Part shown: positions 1-12,769 of the stretch, piece by piece
Layout of the letters: each line of letters begins with the position of its first letter
How positions within the stretch are numbered: the first letter of the stretch is position 1
Assembly: GCA_007644065.1 (NCBI GenBank)
Contig: VJWN01000012.1
Span: 1,043,758 to 1,107,757 of the forward strand
DNA from: Margaritispora aquatica
Lineage: Eukaryota > Ascomycota > Leotiomycetes > Helotiales > Discinellaceae
DNA length: 64,000 bases
Direction of reading: 5' to 3'
Translations under genes and position numbers: made by a program
Notes under the pieces: generated by a model
Database searches by the model: none
What the model saw: only the letters and a program-made list of their open reading frames with translations
What the model was told of the DNA's origin: nothing

Positions 1-1414
1 TTATTCCCGCGAAAAACCTCGCTTCCTTGATACTCCCATGCTGCATCATAAGCATCGAGTCCTCGATCGGGAACAGCTCATCCAGCATGCCATTGATCAG
101 CAACAATCGACAGGAAGGTTGGTCAATGATACCGTTATCCAGTAAGGAGAAGCGAGCCTGCGAGTCGATTTTCATTTTCTCAACGTCATCGTAGCCGAAT
201 TTCAAGGCGAGAACTTGGGTTAGACTAAAAGTTTGGTAAGCGAGAAAATAGGATGATAGGAAAGGGGCACCAACTCGAATGGGTATTCCATCTGCGAAGC
301 GACTTCGAGCCATTCAGGATCGAACATATGATGGCATCCACCTCCATGAGCCACAACGCCTGAAAGACGCTCTCGATGTGTATGCGCAATGCGCATGGCA
401 TAATATCCACCACAGCTCACACCCCATGCCACGATTTTCTTTGTGTCGACCCAGCTCTGGCTGTGCAGCCAGTCCAACACCGAGCTCCACAGGCGGTCAG
501 GTGAATTGGGATCATTGGCGTCAGCGGGACAGTCGCCTGTCCCTGGAATTTCGATGCCGACGGAAGCAAAGCCGTTGGTAATATGGTATGTTGATGATCG
601 CGTGTGTTCTGTACGATAGCCATCCAGGCCATAGATGGTCATCACAACAGGGAACTTCTGGCCTGGTGCTGCGTTCAGAGGCAGGCGCACGGAAATTGGT
701 ATGCTTGTGTACATTTCCTTTGTTCCTGGCTTGGCATGGTAGTGCGGGATGAGGTATTCCCTGAGTGGAGCCTCGTGAAGTCTGATTTTTGCTTGGTTAG
801 CGCATGGTTTTATGTTTTTAGAGTCAAAGGAGACATACTTGGAGCCATTGTAGAACGCTACCTTCTGTCGAGACCAGGCAACGTGCTGGGATGGTGCCAT
901 TGGGCAAGGCTGTCTGGCCGTTCGCCAGACGCAGGCAGCACGCAACCATAACTCGCGGGCCTTCTCAATGTTACCTGAATCCTCAGCTTCTTTGGCCTGG
1001 GCCTCTAGCTTCTCGGCGACTGGAAAGAAGGGCTTGCTGTATTCTTCAAAGTTGTAAGGTGGCTTCAGATCGTGCTGCAGAAGAGGGAAGGATTAGTCTC
1101 TGAGGTTTGGAGTGTCTATTTTTGGCTCGGGAGGAAGGTGTGACGGGTTCCCGCCAAGGAAGGAGAAAAGACGTACCTTTGCAAAATGGGCAAATACTTC
1201 TTCGAGGTCCTCTAACTTCCCTTCTGTGAATGGGTAGATTCCAAGTCCGGCCTAAGGAGGAGATGTGTCAGTCTGATGCGATCTTGGACCCTCCCTGTTG
1301 AACGGATCAACCACTTACCCGCTTCTTCCATTTCAGATTCCAGAGTGCATTGATCGATTCGTGATGTTCTCCCTGCTTTGGAGTGGGTGTACCAACAATA
1401 TATGGTGGAGGCAT
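1..1414 (-). CDS. Ayg1-type alpha/beta hydrolase (polyketide chain-shortening), partial at 3' end
   Basis: Four exons read on the minus strand: 1414-1319, 1251-1177, 1074-275 and 224 to beyond base 1. They give about 398 residues before the window ends; the Aspergillus Ayg1 family is about 400 long. The start at 1414 is an ATG opening MPPPYIVGTPTPKQGEHHE. Family landmarks seen are YGLDGYRTEH, IPGTGDCPAD, the nucleophile elbow GVSCGGYY (Ser about 277) and AHTHRERL. The acidic residue lies in NGMLDELFP of exon 4. The catalytic His expected in a PHMGYP-like motif falls just outside the left edge. Ayg1 proteins shorten a heptaketide naphthopyrone (YWA1) to tetrahydroxynaphthalene in DHN-melanin synthesis; the substrate here is inferred. 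The exon 3 donor (GTTGGT) is non-consensus but keeps alignment with Ayg1. The nearest neighbour is a Zn2Cys6 regulator 2.4 kb away. Confidence 0.85.
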
Positions 1415-3852
1415 TTTGACTATGTTATGCTGCTAAAACGAGGAGGAACTGGTACTTGGACTGGGTCGAAGTGCAAATTGAAGATCTAGTCGATGGAGTT
1501 GACTACTGACTGAATGTCTTTGATCTTATTACTCTTCTTCATGTTCAGCGATCGATAAAGTGTATATGTACTATTATCTCGAGACTTCGAGCTCTATTCC
1601 AACTCTGTGTCCTCGCTTCCCGATCACAGGATTTCTTGCCCGTCGATGAACGACACAACACAGCGATTTATTTTTAGAGGCACATGTCCTGGAACACCAA
1701 TCACAGCTGAACCTCTATCACATATTCGAGAGGCTATCCAATGATATTTTGATGAAAGGGATTGGTATGTGCTATTTCAAATGAGTCGCGGTTCAGCCTT
1801 CTCTTTCGGTTCCCGAAGGTTTGCTGCTGTCAAAATGAGGCTATGAACAGGAAGCAAAAACGTGACTGCACAACAAAAGAAGAAGAACCGGACCTTAATG
1901 ATTCCTTCTTCGTATCCGCTCACCTGAGATGAATGTAGTAGATGAAAAATAAAATAAAGCTCATTTGGTCTTCGAATTTTGGACAATTGTCACGCTGTAG
2001 TCAGCGGAAACGACAAATGAGACTTGAAGCAGTAGACTATCTCCATTGGTGCAACTCAGAATTTGCAAGTGTGCAAGTGACATAACAGCTTAAAAACGTG
2101 ACATGATCTAGATTAGTTATGCAGCTTGGCATTTTTAGACGCGAGATCCATGGTGAAGGGATTCCCCAGTATTCGCCCTCGTACTTTGTGTTTGGTAAAC
2201 CCACATGGCGAAGAGACTCCAAAGAGGAGAAAGAAGGCTGTGCCACGCACTGCACAATGCATGGCGCTTAGCCCCCCTGAAGCTCTCCAAATGGAAAAAT
2301 CCGCGATGAATTGTCCTCTCCCTAGCTAAAGAAAGTTTAGTGGGTGTCTCATTCGAAGGTCTTGAGATCAAACCACAGTGAATCTTTGCAGGGCATGTTC
2401 CTGTGTAACTTGTGGTTTGGGGCTTGAAGGAATATAATCTTGCCATGCAGAGCCACATCGTGCTCCGAAACCTCAATTTTTCTAACCCAGATAAGCCAAG
2501 CCCAGACTCGTGTCTTTTTGTGGAGCTGTATTTTCTTACTTCCCAGCGTAGTGGTCGACCCTTTTTTAGGGTTGAAGACTTGAGGGTGAATATTCATAGA
2601 CGATGGAGCTTTGTAGGGCTGAAATTGGTAGCGCTGATTCGGCGACGGCGAGTCCCTGATGGTACGTTGTAATATGTCTCTTCCTCCCGTATGTGCCCTC
2701 GAAATGGCAGTGACGGTTTGGTAACAGGTGTGACAAGACTCCGAAGTACAGCATTATTCTCAACGTCGCAATGTCTTGCTGGTCTCACCCGATACAGTGA
2801 ATTGATCATCTTGTAGGTCGTATCCATGACAGGCTTGTGCCATGTATCGTAAGCTCAGGGGAGTTGGACGATGCAAATCCCGTTGTGATGATTGAGGAAC
2901 CTCAGCCAACGCCAACAAGATATTCCCGCACTCATCTCGCGATGCTGCCTCCATTGGACATGGATGTGTCGTGTGTGCCAGACCGATGATCTACACGGTG
3001 GGGAAGCCCCAGCCCAAAATTGGTGATGCACGAGCCCCATCATACTGCAGTAAGCCATTAAAAAGAAATTCCAGCCACATCCTACCCTGGCCTGAAGACC
3101 CAGCTGCATTGACTAAGTAAGTAGCGTAGGTAGGTACGGTGCTACAATGATCAGCATCTTCCACAAAAAGCTTGGTGTAAGCTCTAGTAAGCCGTGAGTA
3201 CCAAGCCTTGTCACAAAAGCTTGTAAAGAAAGTTTGGAAATCTGCCTGGCTGACACATCTACCTTGTCCCTAGGAATGAAGGACTTCAAAATTTGACTTT
3301 GAGACTAAGTAAATTGCATAGCCTATGAATATGCGGTGACTAGTTAGGAGGGAAGCGGTGGCAAGGGAGACGGAAGACTTATGTATGTGCGGGCGGTTCG
3401 TAATGGAATGGGTCGTATTGAGCTCCAGTGATTTTGGTGCCGGATTTCAGATTGGAGCAGACGATCGTAAGTGAAGACGGCTTTTAGAATTGAGATTCTA
3501 GAAATCGAAGTAATCAGATTTCGTCATCGTCATGGGGAAGACCAACTAGGATGTGAGGAGAGGAAAACCTCTCAGAGAATGCCCAGTTGCTTTGCGCATT
3601 CAAACGAATACTAGAATACCCTGCAAGTTTATACATGCGATAATTTGACAGAGAGCACGATATGGGGCAGTGAAAGCTTTGGAGCAGAGTATAAAAAAAG
3701 TATGTCACAATGAGAGAATAGTGTTGTGAGATTCCTAATATGTATTGAATCTGAACCATGTGTATCATAAAGCGTGAACAATTTATAACCTCCAACTCCC
3801 TTCGCGCCAATGTCTTCCAGACAACTAGATACAATAAAACAAACATACACAG
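1415..3852. other. intergenic spacer without recognisable gene
   Basis: About 2.4 kb between the Ayg1-like gene start and the stop of the zinc-cluster regulator. Only short open frames without family features, splice-consistent extensions or codon bias are present. It must hold the promoter of the hydrolase and the terminator of the regulator. No repeat or tRNA is seen. Confidence 0.6.
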
Positions 3853-5076
3853 TCAACACTCGAGCCTTGTAACCAAATCCTTCAGCGTAGTCGTCAATTT
3901 TGATCTCAGAAACACTTCAAGAGCCGAGTAAATTCCATCGCTGCTCGCCTCAGACCCCGAGCAGTACTTCTTAGCGTACTTATCTACCAACGTTCTAACT
4001 TTCCTCAACTCATTGACCACAATTTGAATGCGCATCCGCTCCTCATCCTCAGCGTCCATCTTGTAAGCACCCACTGAGATTTGAATTGGGCTGCCGGAAC
4101 GACGACGCCCTGAGATTGGTGAGATGGAAGATTGGGGTACTGAATTGATGATATCCTCATATGTACCCAAGATCTTGATGCAGGTAAGTGCGAGCGTGAG
4201 AGCGAAGTGTGGATTCGATGAGCAGGAGCAGGCAAGGAGAGCATCTGCTTTCTCTATGGCGGCTTTGTTCTTGATCAAGACTTGGTCGATAGACGCATCG
4301 GTGTGTGTGATTGGACTCGGCGAAGGAATGTTTCCCAGGTCGAGATTGTGGGTGCAGATGATGGGTTTGGCAACTGAGATTTTTCGTGCCCGAGGCGAGA
4401 TTGAGGGCAGCGAAGGTGAAGATTGCATTGAAGGAGGAAAGCTTGGAAAAGCTTCGCACAATGGCTCTCTTGATGGTGCACGACTGGGCACACGACTGGA
4501 CTCCAGACTGCTATCACCGCCGAAGATGAACTGATTGTGAGGTGGCAATGGCAATGTAGCATCAGCCATGAAGTCGAAGTTCATATCGAACATGTTGGTG
4601 TTACTCAAGTGGATATCCGTTGGCATTGGTCCATCGAAAACAGATTGTTGGAAAAGATCATCCTGCCAGTTGATGCTCATGAAGTCATCGGTTTCCATCA
4701 GACTTGGCTCAAATCTGGGCTGGTCCTTTTCACTCAAAGGAGGACTAGCAATATATGATGGAGGTGATAGTTGTCTTTTCTTGGCTGGATTCGGCTGTTC
4801 GGAGTCTGAGGATGAAGGATTCGAGGTCTTGGATGATGCCGAGGACGTCGATGATTGTGTGAGTTTTCGAGACGACGCTGGAGGCTTTCCCATTCTCCTC
4901 GACTCGCTGTAGTGGCATTGAAGCCCCAAGTTGATACAGCGGAGGCATTGTGGTTGCTCTTGTCCACATTTTACCTTGGACGCCGAGCATGCATCACAGG
5001 ATGATCTGAACTTCCTGGGCTTTAGAGGCTTGGTCGCTGCTGGTGATGATTGCCTTTGAACATTTTCGGATTCCAT
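3853..5076 (-). CDS. Zn2Cys6 transcription factor with AflR-like C-terminal domain
   Basis: Single exon, 407 residues. The start is placed at the ATG at 5076 (MESENVQRQS); an open frame continues upstream but only from a non-ATG codon. The zinc cluster has cysteines at about residues 27, 30, 37, 44, 47 and 54 (CDACSASKVKC then CLRC and C), followed by the short basic stretch typical of the AflR group. The middle is Ser/Pro-rich and probably disordered. The C-terminal third (ALLACSCSSNPHFALTLALT onward, with MRIQIVVNELRKVRTLVDKY) matches the AflR regulatory domain type. It is a DNA-binding activator, probably nuclear. Its position beside an Ayg1-type hydrolase suggests control of a pigment or polyketide cluster extending left of the window; in Botrytis, zinc-cluster regulators are linked with melanin genes. 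The specific target is not shown by this sequence. Confidence 0.88.
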   Translation of the reverse strand: MESENVQRQSSPAATKPLKPRKFRSSCDACSASKVKCGQEQPQCLRCINLGLQCHYSESRRMGKPPASSRKLTQSSTSSASSKTSNPSSSDSEQPNPAKKRQLSPPSYIASPPLSEKDQPRFEPSLMETDDFMSINWQDDLFQQSVFDGPMPTDIHLSNTNMFDMNFDFMADATLPLPPHNQFIFGGDSSLESSRVPSRAPSREPLCEAFPSFPPSMQSSPSLPSISPRARKISVAKPIICTHNLDLGNIPSPSPITHTDASIDQVLIKNKAAIEKADALLACSCSSNPHFALTLALTCIKILGTYEDIINSVPQSSISPISGRRRSGSPIQISVGAYKMDAEDEERMRIQIVVNELRKVRTLVDKYAKKYCSGSEASSDGIYSALEVFLRSKLTTTLKDLVTRLEC

Positions 5077-8000
5077 ACTGAAGTGTGGTTGATGAAGTGG
5101 AATGGTGCTGATGTTTGCCAAGTTGCCAAGATGGATGATGGATTGGATCAATGAGCTTATATTTTCCAAGCAAGAGGGGTCTTCGCAAGTATATAACTTT
5201 ACGTCCTTGATGATGACTTGAGACCTGAGGGGATGGCCCACTATATGGCCCCGTATTGTCCTAGACACTGATTCTGGATCTGAACTTACGATCAGTCCTG
5301 AATTTGGAGGATCATCTTTGTGTTCGTGCTTGCGTGCACAGCCAGGCCCAAAACGATCTGTGACTCTCGAGACTAGGTGAACACTATAGCATCTAGGCTA
5401 TACTTCTTTAGCCAATGCATGTGTGTGTTTGGATATACCTAAACTACCTTTCCTCACGAGACCTTGTTGAAACTACAAGGCTGTGTATGGTCGGCCTGTT
5501 TCCAGAAATTTGCTAGCTAAAATAAGTGCCATGTGGGGGAGGATGCACTCTCCAAGGCTACGGGACCATACCCATTATAGTACAACCCACTCTCCACAGC
5601 CAGTCAGGTCATCCAGCCCAACTGTGAGAGCGATTTGGGACCTTGCATCCCTGATTGTTGAGTCTTGCAGATGTATTCCTTCGGGAAGTTTTTTTTTATT
5701 AATCTCGGCCTCGCTTGAGCTCCCAGCAACGATCAGCATTGGGGATTGTCATTGTCTGTCATGCAGCAAGAACAATTCCCTGGATTCGATCAGACAGAAA
5801 TACAAACAAAATTGTAGCTCCTTTCCAGTTCTACTTCTCTTCTGGTGTACGAGCTGAATAGACGTTGCTGAGTATGACAAGGAATTAGGGTTATGCACTT
5901 GCAGTTCGAGCTTTTCTTGACTAGGCCATCGACTATGCCGCCTACAAGACGAGCTTCCCGTATATCGATAGTATACTTAATGGAATGAAAAGTACAAAAA
6001 ATTTCCAACATACACCTAACTTTAAAGGGTATATTCAACCTCGAAGAGATTTGTGCAGGGGGAGAACTCCTGATATTCGAGTCAAGTAGATGGTCGAGGC
6101 AAGTACCTATGAGTGCGAGTATGCCCTGGCTGGAGGAATGACAGTTTTAGTTTCCAGGTTAGTTTAGCTTAGTCGCATAGGTACTGCAGCAAAAATGCCA
6201 CGTCGTAAGTGGTAGTCCAGGATATCCAGGATATGTAGGACATTATTCGAGCCCATAGTACTCGAGTACTGAGTAGCTTCGGAGGCCGTGTCACGGAAGA
6301 ACCCTGCCAGTGTTCGAGGCGCCACATGCGCACCCGCTTAGCCGATGTCGCCAGTTGACCAATTGAAAGCCTCAAGGAGAGTTTTCTAAGAATAGCTCAA
6401 TTTTCACAATTCTCTTGAACTCTTGAAACATTCAGAACGGGGGCGCGGGGGTTAGGAAATCCTACGCCCTGCAAGAACACCAACCAGCGTTATCTCAAAG
6501 GATCAAAAACGAATTCCAGAGAAGTGGATGCCACGCTCATAGGTCAATGACATAGAGGTATATCACATCTACATCCACATAAAGCCATTATCAACCGCCA
6601 AATATGCATCACAGCTTGTAAAGCAATCCTTAGCTGTAATATACCAAGTTAGCAACATGGGGTGCAGAGAATGTCTAGCCAAGGTATCTCTTGGTTTACC
6701 CTCGGTATGAGCAGCTGAGTCGGCAATGGGAACCGGAAATATCGACTTACGTACAAATCTTGTACTGCTCTCGAACTTCTCTCAGATCATCTGATTGGAT
6801 CGACAAGCCCCTTCCTCGGAATATCTTGTCAGCATTAAAGCTGTGACACCCAGTGTCGAATTCCAGGCACCGAAATATCTTTCACCAGCTCCTTAGCACT
6901 TTGTGGGACATCTCCATACAATTTCACCATGCAGCTCTGACACCTTCTTACTAGGGCCAAGTCAGCGACGTAATATTTTGGACCAGTCGTTGCGATTTCT
7001 ACGAAGCCTGATCCTCTATCACAAGCCCTATACATGCAGTTACAAGATACGTTCAAGCCACACCGATAGCTTCTATCTCTGGAGCCTATATAAAATACCA
7101 TATTCGTGTATAACTGTCACGTGCCAATACTTATCATCATCCACAGTTCCCCCGCAAGGCTCTCAAACCGTTTTGTACCAGCTCAAATACGGCACGGTGC
7201 TTGTGAAGTCACACACAAAATGCTGTGATACCAATCATGTAGCGTTATCGAAACGGTTATGGGAAATCGAGTAATCTCGAAAATAACAAAGGATTCATCA
7301 CGTTATGGATCGACTGTGCTATGCCCTAGCGGGTTTCCTAAACAGGATTCTGGTAAGACCAACCAATCCGAAATTTGTATATATTCGACTGCGCACCTGC
7401 GGCTCTAAATTTGGTTTTCTCCACCGGGGTAGGGCTGACCAAGCTCGCCCGATTTTGTCCAAGATCGTCGCTTAGCTCGATGACAAGCTTCGCCAGTGAG
7501 ATTTTGGTCAAGACATAAGCCTCAACAAGCTTTTTGTCAAGTCAACAAGACAGAATATTAAGCTTTCGACACATGGATTCAAGTGGAGCCATATCCACAG
7601 TATTTTGTGGGATTGTTTTCTTGAGCGAGCTAGCAAGTTGAAGCCATGATTGATTTGCTATTTGACTGAAATTTTCAGGCACACTATCATAATCCGTAAT
7701 TGCATGCTACAGATCGAGAAGTATATACTGCGGATGACTTGTCCAAAAATAATCGAGCAGATAGCACCGGTTAATACTAAAGTTGCAGGACAACATGAGA
7801 ACAAGATACCAAGAGACTGGTACTTTCGAAGGAATGCCTTAACCCATGCACGTAGATTGAAATCCTGATCTTTTCAACAACCAACATATTCAAGAAGAGA
7901 TTCCAAACTCGGGGTCCGAGTCTTCTCTACCCGTTTCACATCGAAAGAATTTTGAGAACGCACTCGCCCATTCATTATGTGATCTGCGTCAGGAAGCGGG

Positions 8001-9952
8001 AGAATAAATGGCCATCAAAATCCGCCCCCAAAGACATCATTCCAAGGTGATTGAGCAGAGCTATCCTCCTGCTGGATGATTTCTCGTTGTAACCATGTCG
8101 CCCCCAATATCTAAGTCGGCGCTTGGAAACACCTCCAACAATCGAGCCCATCATATCACAGAAGCAATCTCATGAGGATAGGATCTAAAATCTCATTGAT
8201 GCTTCTCAAATATCCCGATCATCTCCATTGTAACTGCTTTGCATCATGGAACGGCTCGAGCAGGGTCCAAAGAAGTCTTCGGGTCACTCGCGATCGCAGA
8301 AGACACACAATTATATGCCTATCGAAGTGTTAAGCACTGCCTAGCCAGTGCGTTCGTATCGAAGGTCGAGATGGTGTGCTGATTTCCGGATCCTCTTGTC
8401 AAAAAATTGACGTCGATGATGGCAATCTAAGCTAAAAGCACAGAACGAAAGGATGTATCTATATTTCATGATTCATCCTAGAAATGCAAAGAGATTTTAG
8501 CTCTTCGTATGAATTAGTTGTATTTTGCACGAGGTGGTTTGGATAGCATTGCGATTTGCATATGGTCTGGCAGAGGCTGTACCAGAGCACTCTGACCGAG
8601 AAGCTAATTTCAGCGAGAAAAAAAGCAATGGTTGCGACTGGCCGCCTTCTTGACCAGACTCTTGATATCATCTCAGCTAACAAAAGCCCGGTCGACCATC
8701 TGATAAGAACCTTCTGTATCACGAGGAAGCACTCGAACATCCAATAACCCAGATGATGTCAAAAAGAGTGAAGGAGAGGAGTGCGAGTATTCACATCTGT
8801 CTCAAAGTCTAGTCAATGAATGAGGATAACCGGATAGACAGCCATATGTATCTTCATACACCGCAATTCCAGTGCATGAGCTTGACGGAGAAACGACTGA
8901 TCAGTCAGTACCCAAATATGAGATTGCGCAATTAGTAGCTTCACATATGACACTAGAGCCTCCGCAGTTAAGCTGATGAGGAGACGTGAAGTGTTGGGGT
9001 GCTGTTAGGAAATAGACGTGCTTGGCGACTACAATATTGTGCTTCACTCGAAGCTATTGACATATGAGAATTGAGCTGATAAGACTTTGCGTCCTATCAA
9101 CTACCGAGATAATTACAGAGGTTTCGCATCCAAATGTCCATAATCTAGGCTATTCGTTGAGAAAATAGGAGACCGCATCGCGACTACCTTACCCCTCGCT
9201 TAAATCCCGTAGTAGTCTTACCTCCTCACGATCTAGGAGAAGCCGCCAACGAGTAACAGCTTCTGATACCCTGAAGCGTTTATGTTGCTGATGTGGTAAA
9301 GAATATTGTTGTCTAATTACACCCTTCAACTCCCGTAGTGACCCTAGTGCGTCGAATCTTCTCAGTCCTCCGACCTCGTGCTTCCTTAGAACCTGCCACC
9401 TCAAAACCTAGAGTTTAGAAGTGATTTCCCACCATCATATTAGCAATATAACAGGATCAGCTCTAACACTACTCTGGCCTATTCAGATTCACGCGTGAAG
9501 TGTACTTTCGACACGGCCAAAGGTTCTCACCAAGCTCGATATGGTATTTATGTTTGCTCCACCAATGTCCATGCATCCGGCCTACTTTCGGAAGTGCCTT
9601 CATCAGATTCTGAACAGAAATCGAGGGAAAAGATTCGAGCTGATCGTTAGCAGCAAGGCACGAAGTCTGAGGATGTTGTCTAGCATGAGCTGTCGAGGCT
9701 TCGCTTCGCGACTGAGACCATAACACAAAATATACCGTGACGATGAAAAAAGAAGAACTCGTGAATCAACCTGAAATTCAATCGCGAACCTCGTCGATCA
9801 GTTGATTCTACACACTCTTTTGAACAAAGCGAGTGCTCCTTCTTCTCTTCACAATTGCAAAATTCGCAGGCATCCCCACCGGCATCGATCGCTTCACTGA
9901 CTCATTCATCATTGACTCATCCAACCAAAAAAAAGTTTCAAAAAATGAATTT
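5077..9952. other. long gene-poor region (4.9 kb)
   Basis: No open frame here shows a recognisable domain or plausible exon chain. Frames of 60-124 codons occur on both strands but lack family motifs. The first few hundred bases are the promoter of the zinc-cluster regulator. Moderately GC patches at about 7.4-7.5 and 9.2-9.4 kb could be decayed coding or transposon sequence, but no terminal repeats, transposase or reverse-transcriptase motif could be recognised. Confidence 0.5.
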
Positions 9953-10038
9953 TGATCACTACGAGGGTCGAACTCGCGACCTTGGCGTATCATATGCGAA
10001 TATTAGCACCACGCTCTAACCAACTGAGCTAAGCGATC
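9953..10038 (-). tRNA. tRNA-Ile (anticodon AAU) with 12-nt intron
   Basis: On the minus strand the acceptor stem GATCGCT pairs with AGTGATC (one G-T), and the discriminator is A. The D arm is AGCTCAGTTGGTTAGAGC, the anticodon stem TGGTG/CGCCA and the T arm GCGAGTTCGACCCTCGT. The loop CTAATA places anticodon AAT after T33. Twelve extra bases (TTCGCATATGAT) sit one position 3' of the anticodon, the canonical place for eukaryotic tRNA introns. The mature tRNA is 74 nt before CCA addition. Confidence 0.93.
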
Positions 10039-11079
10039 TTGTTTGATCTGAATTGATTGAAGGCTTTGTTGTGAGTTGGATAGATGAACCCCACTTGAAG
10101 CGAAAATTTTCTTCTCCCTGCCCCCACAATTCTGCGCATACCCGGTCAGAGTTTTCCTACGAATTTAAGTAGGGCATGGATATGCATAATATTTACTTTG
10201 GGTTTTCAGGATGATAGTTTGGTTCAGGAATGGAATGGCTTATGCTCTTCTGTGTTTTTGCCAATTGACAGTTTGATTTGGGAACACCTTGATACGAATG
10301 AGGATTGTACTGATATCGCGCGGTAAACACACCACCAATAGACCACACAACACAATTTATTTCTATACCCAATTAAGATCACTCTATCGAGGGTAAGCAC
10401 CATACTCCCTAATATAAGGAATATTATTGTTGTGGTTTTGACAGTCAAAAGAATATGTCTAGCAAAGTATAGCTTAAGCGAACACGGGTCATCCACCCCT
10501 CACCAACCTACCATCAAAAGATGAATAACGAGATTATATCTGGACTAAGTCCTAGTTGTAGATGAACATCTTGCAGTGCCTAGGGCCCCTGGCTTAATCC
10601 TCTGATTCTCAAGTCTTACCATCTTGTTCGTAGTTAAAAGCACGCGACGATATTCGAATTTTACGAAATTCAGCCATTTTGGTAGGATGAGAGGATTGTC
10701 GTCAGCTTCATCACCAACCACGCATACCCAACAATGGAGCTGAATACAATATAGAGCCTTGACTTATTCGCTTTCATTTAATATCCACACGATGCGATGC
10801 AAAAAGCAAAAACAAGGTATCGCTTGCTCCCTACTCCCAAGTTGCAAGCAAAAGGTATAGCTATGCAACAACAACACCCTACAATTCCTTTCGTATTTCT
10901 TTCCTCTCTTTCCCTATAACTCGCACTTAGCCGCTCACCAACTCAAACTATCATACAATCTCGCGCTTCTGAACATTACATAAATTCGTAAGTCTCTAAA
11001 CAGGTCATCGGTTGCAAACCCCGTCGCATACATCGTCATTAAAATCCCAAAATACCAAACACACATAATAGCAATACAA
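10039..11079. other. intergenic spacer, no gene seen
   Basis: About 1 kb between the tRNA-Ile and the stop of the receptor gene. It is AT-rich and contains no coding signal I can support. It includes the receptor's 3' UTR and terminator on the minus strand. Confidence 0.5.
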
Positions 11080-12769
11080 TCAAAAAGAGTCGCTATCATC
11101 TCTACGACTCATACTTGCAGTCGCACTTCCAGTCCGGCTCAGCTCGACTTCACTCTCATTATGCTTCACCCCCAGTTGGTCCCCTCTACCACCACTAACC
11201 CGTCTTCCCATGCCTAAGCCCGAAATTGCGACGCCCCTCGACGGTCCGCCTTCTCTCCTACCGCCAAGATGCTGGATATTCAGCTCGCGGTCGAACTTCA
11301 TGCTCGACTTCCTCTCTTTATTCCTGGCTCGACTTTCTTTGAACTCGGCCCAACAGTTGCGGGTAATAGACATGCTCGTCATGAAGTAGATGACCGTGTT
11401 CCAGAAGCCCTGTAGAGGAAGAACGAGAGCAGATCCAACATTCAAGGCAAATGAGGGATTGTGAGGATTCCGTAGCCTGTTTACGACTTTGTTAGACTTC
11501 TTTCTTGGGACGGACGAACTGTTGGGAACATTGCAAGAAACGAGAGAAACATACCCCCAAACTCTGTTAATTGAAGCCGGAACCCAAGTGATGAGAATCG
11601 AGATTGCGAATAGAAGGGCACATTTCGTGTATGCCCATTTAATCTTGTCCATACTACTTGGCTTCCTTGGCATGAAATTAGTTCTCCTGAATCCAGCAGT
11701 CTTGGATTTCTTCTCGGGCTGCACATGCATACTGCTGATAGTAACTGAGTACTGGTCCTTCGACTTTGACTTATCGGTATAGCTCCCAGATGAATTCTTT
11801 TTCGGGCCACCACCCACATATGCTACCGACGGACTCTTTAACGGCTCCAGCGTCCATGCATCCGTGCTGACTTCGATCTCGGTCGTGCGTATTCCTGAGA
11901 AAGGAGCTGGAACAGCTTCGGCTTCGACTTCAACGTCGACTTTCTTTTCGAGTACAGATGGCATGGTACCTGTTTCGTATTGATTTGTCTTCGAACTGTA
12001 GGCAGCAGCGCGGAGCTGCGAGCGTTTCTGGAATATTTCAACTCCAACCCGAACGTATATGATCAGGGCTGTAAGAATCGACACCCATATAGGTGCATAG
12101 TATGAATATATTCTGACTGGAGCATAGCCATTTTCGATCCAGCACCAGAGCTGGGAATGTATCAGTCAATGTTGTGCAAAGAGAAGGAAGAGGAAGCGAG
12201 AGACACCGTGCGCGAAATGTGAAGTTGAAATGGAGATGGCGTGAACTCACTGTCGCATTTCCATACATTTTCCCCTTACCTCTACTTTTATAGAAGAGAC
12301 AGAACATGGCTGGGATGAAAGGTAGGCCATAGCATATAACACCGTATATCCAATACAACTTCTTCAACCTGGTCGCATCGTATCGACGGAAAAATACAAG
12401 ATAAACGTTCACTGCCATGGCACAAGACCACATTGGATCTGATTGCATAAACCTATTCTCAGATGTCAGTGATGGGGTCCTTGAATTGATACTAGTAAGT
12501 GACTGATTAACTTACATCTCCAAGAGAAATCCTTGGAACTGGCATAGTGGCGAGTTTACATCTGACAAAGCGGAACCCCCGATCAGTGCGGCCACATTGG
12601 CAAATAAGTTTGCGAAAGATGCATAGAAAATGAGAGTATTGCTCAATGTCCTAAAAGCTCTGATGAATATGAAGGATGTACACAAGATGAGAGTCGCAAT
12701 AACTGAAATGGAAGCCGTGGTTCTCTCAATCGCAATGAGTATTTCGACCTGTTTCGTCGAGAGAGCCAT
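11080..12769 (-). CDS. seven-transmembrane G-protein-coupled receptor, cAMP-receptor-like/Git3 type
   Basis: Exons 12769-12516, 12452-12251, 12150-11555 and 11476-11080 give 482 residues. The ATG at 12769 (MALSTKQVEI) is the first in frame. Seven hydrophobic helices are visible: TM1 in ISVIATLILC, TM2 in LIFYASFANLFANVAAL, TM3 in MWSCAMAVNVYLVFF, TM4 in YWIYGVICYGLPFIPAM, TM5 in APIWVSILTALIIYV, TM6 in CALLFAISILITWVP and TM7 in GSALVLPLQGFWNTVIYF. A long intracellular loop 3 (about 110 residues, Ser/Lys-rich) and a basic C-tail are the G-protein-coupling side. Fungal receptors of this class feed the cAMP/PKA pathway and sense carbon or other nutrients; the ligand is unknown. The last intron (78 nt) is stop-free and in frame, so the 26-residue insertion it encodes could be retained. 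Confidence 0.85.

Noticed and set aside
5077..5268. 64-codon N-terminal extension of the zinc-cluster regulator
   Set aside because: The extension begins with a non-ATG codon; the downstream ATG places the zinc cluster at the usual distance from the N-terminus.
7380..7600. GC-richer patch considered as a remnant transposase
   Set aside because: No DDE motif, terminal repeats or long frame could be found; left as unexplained spacer.
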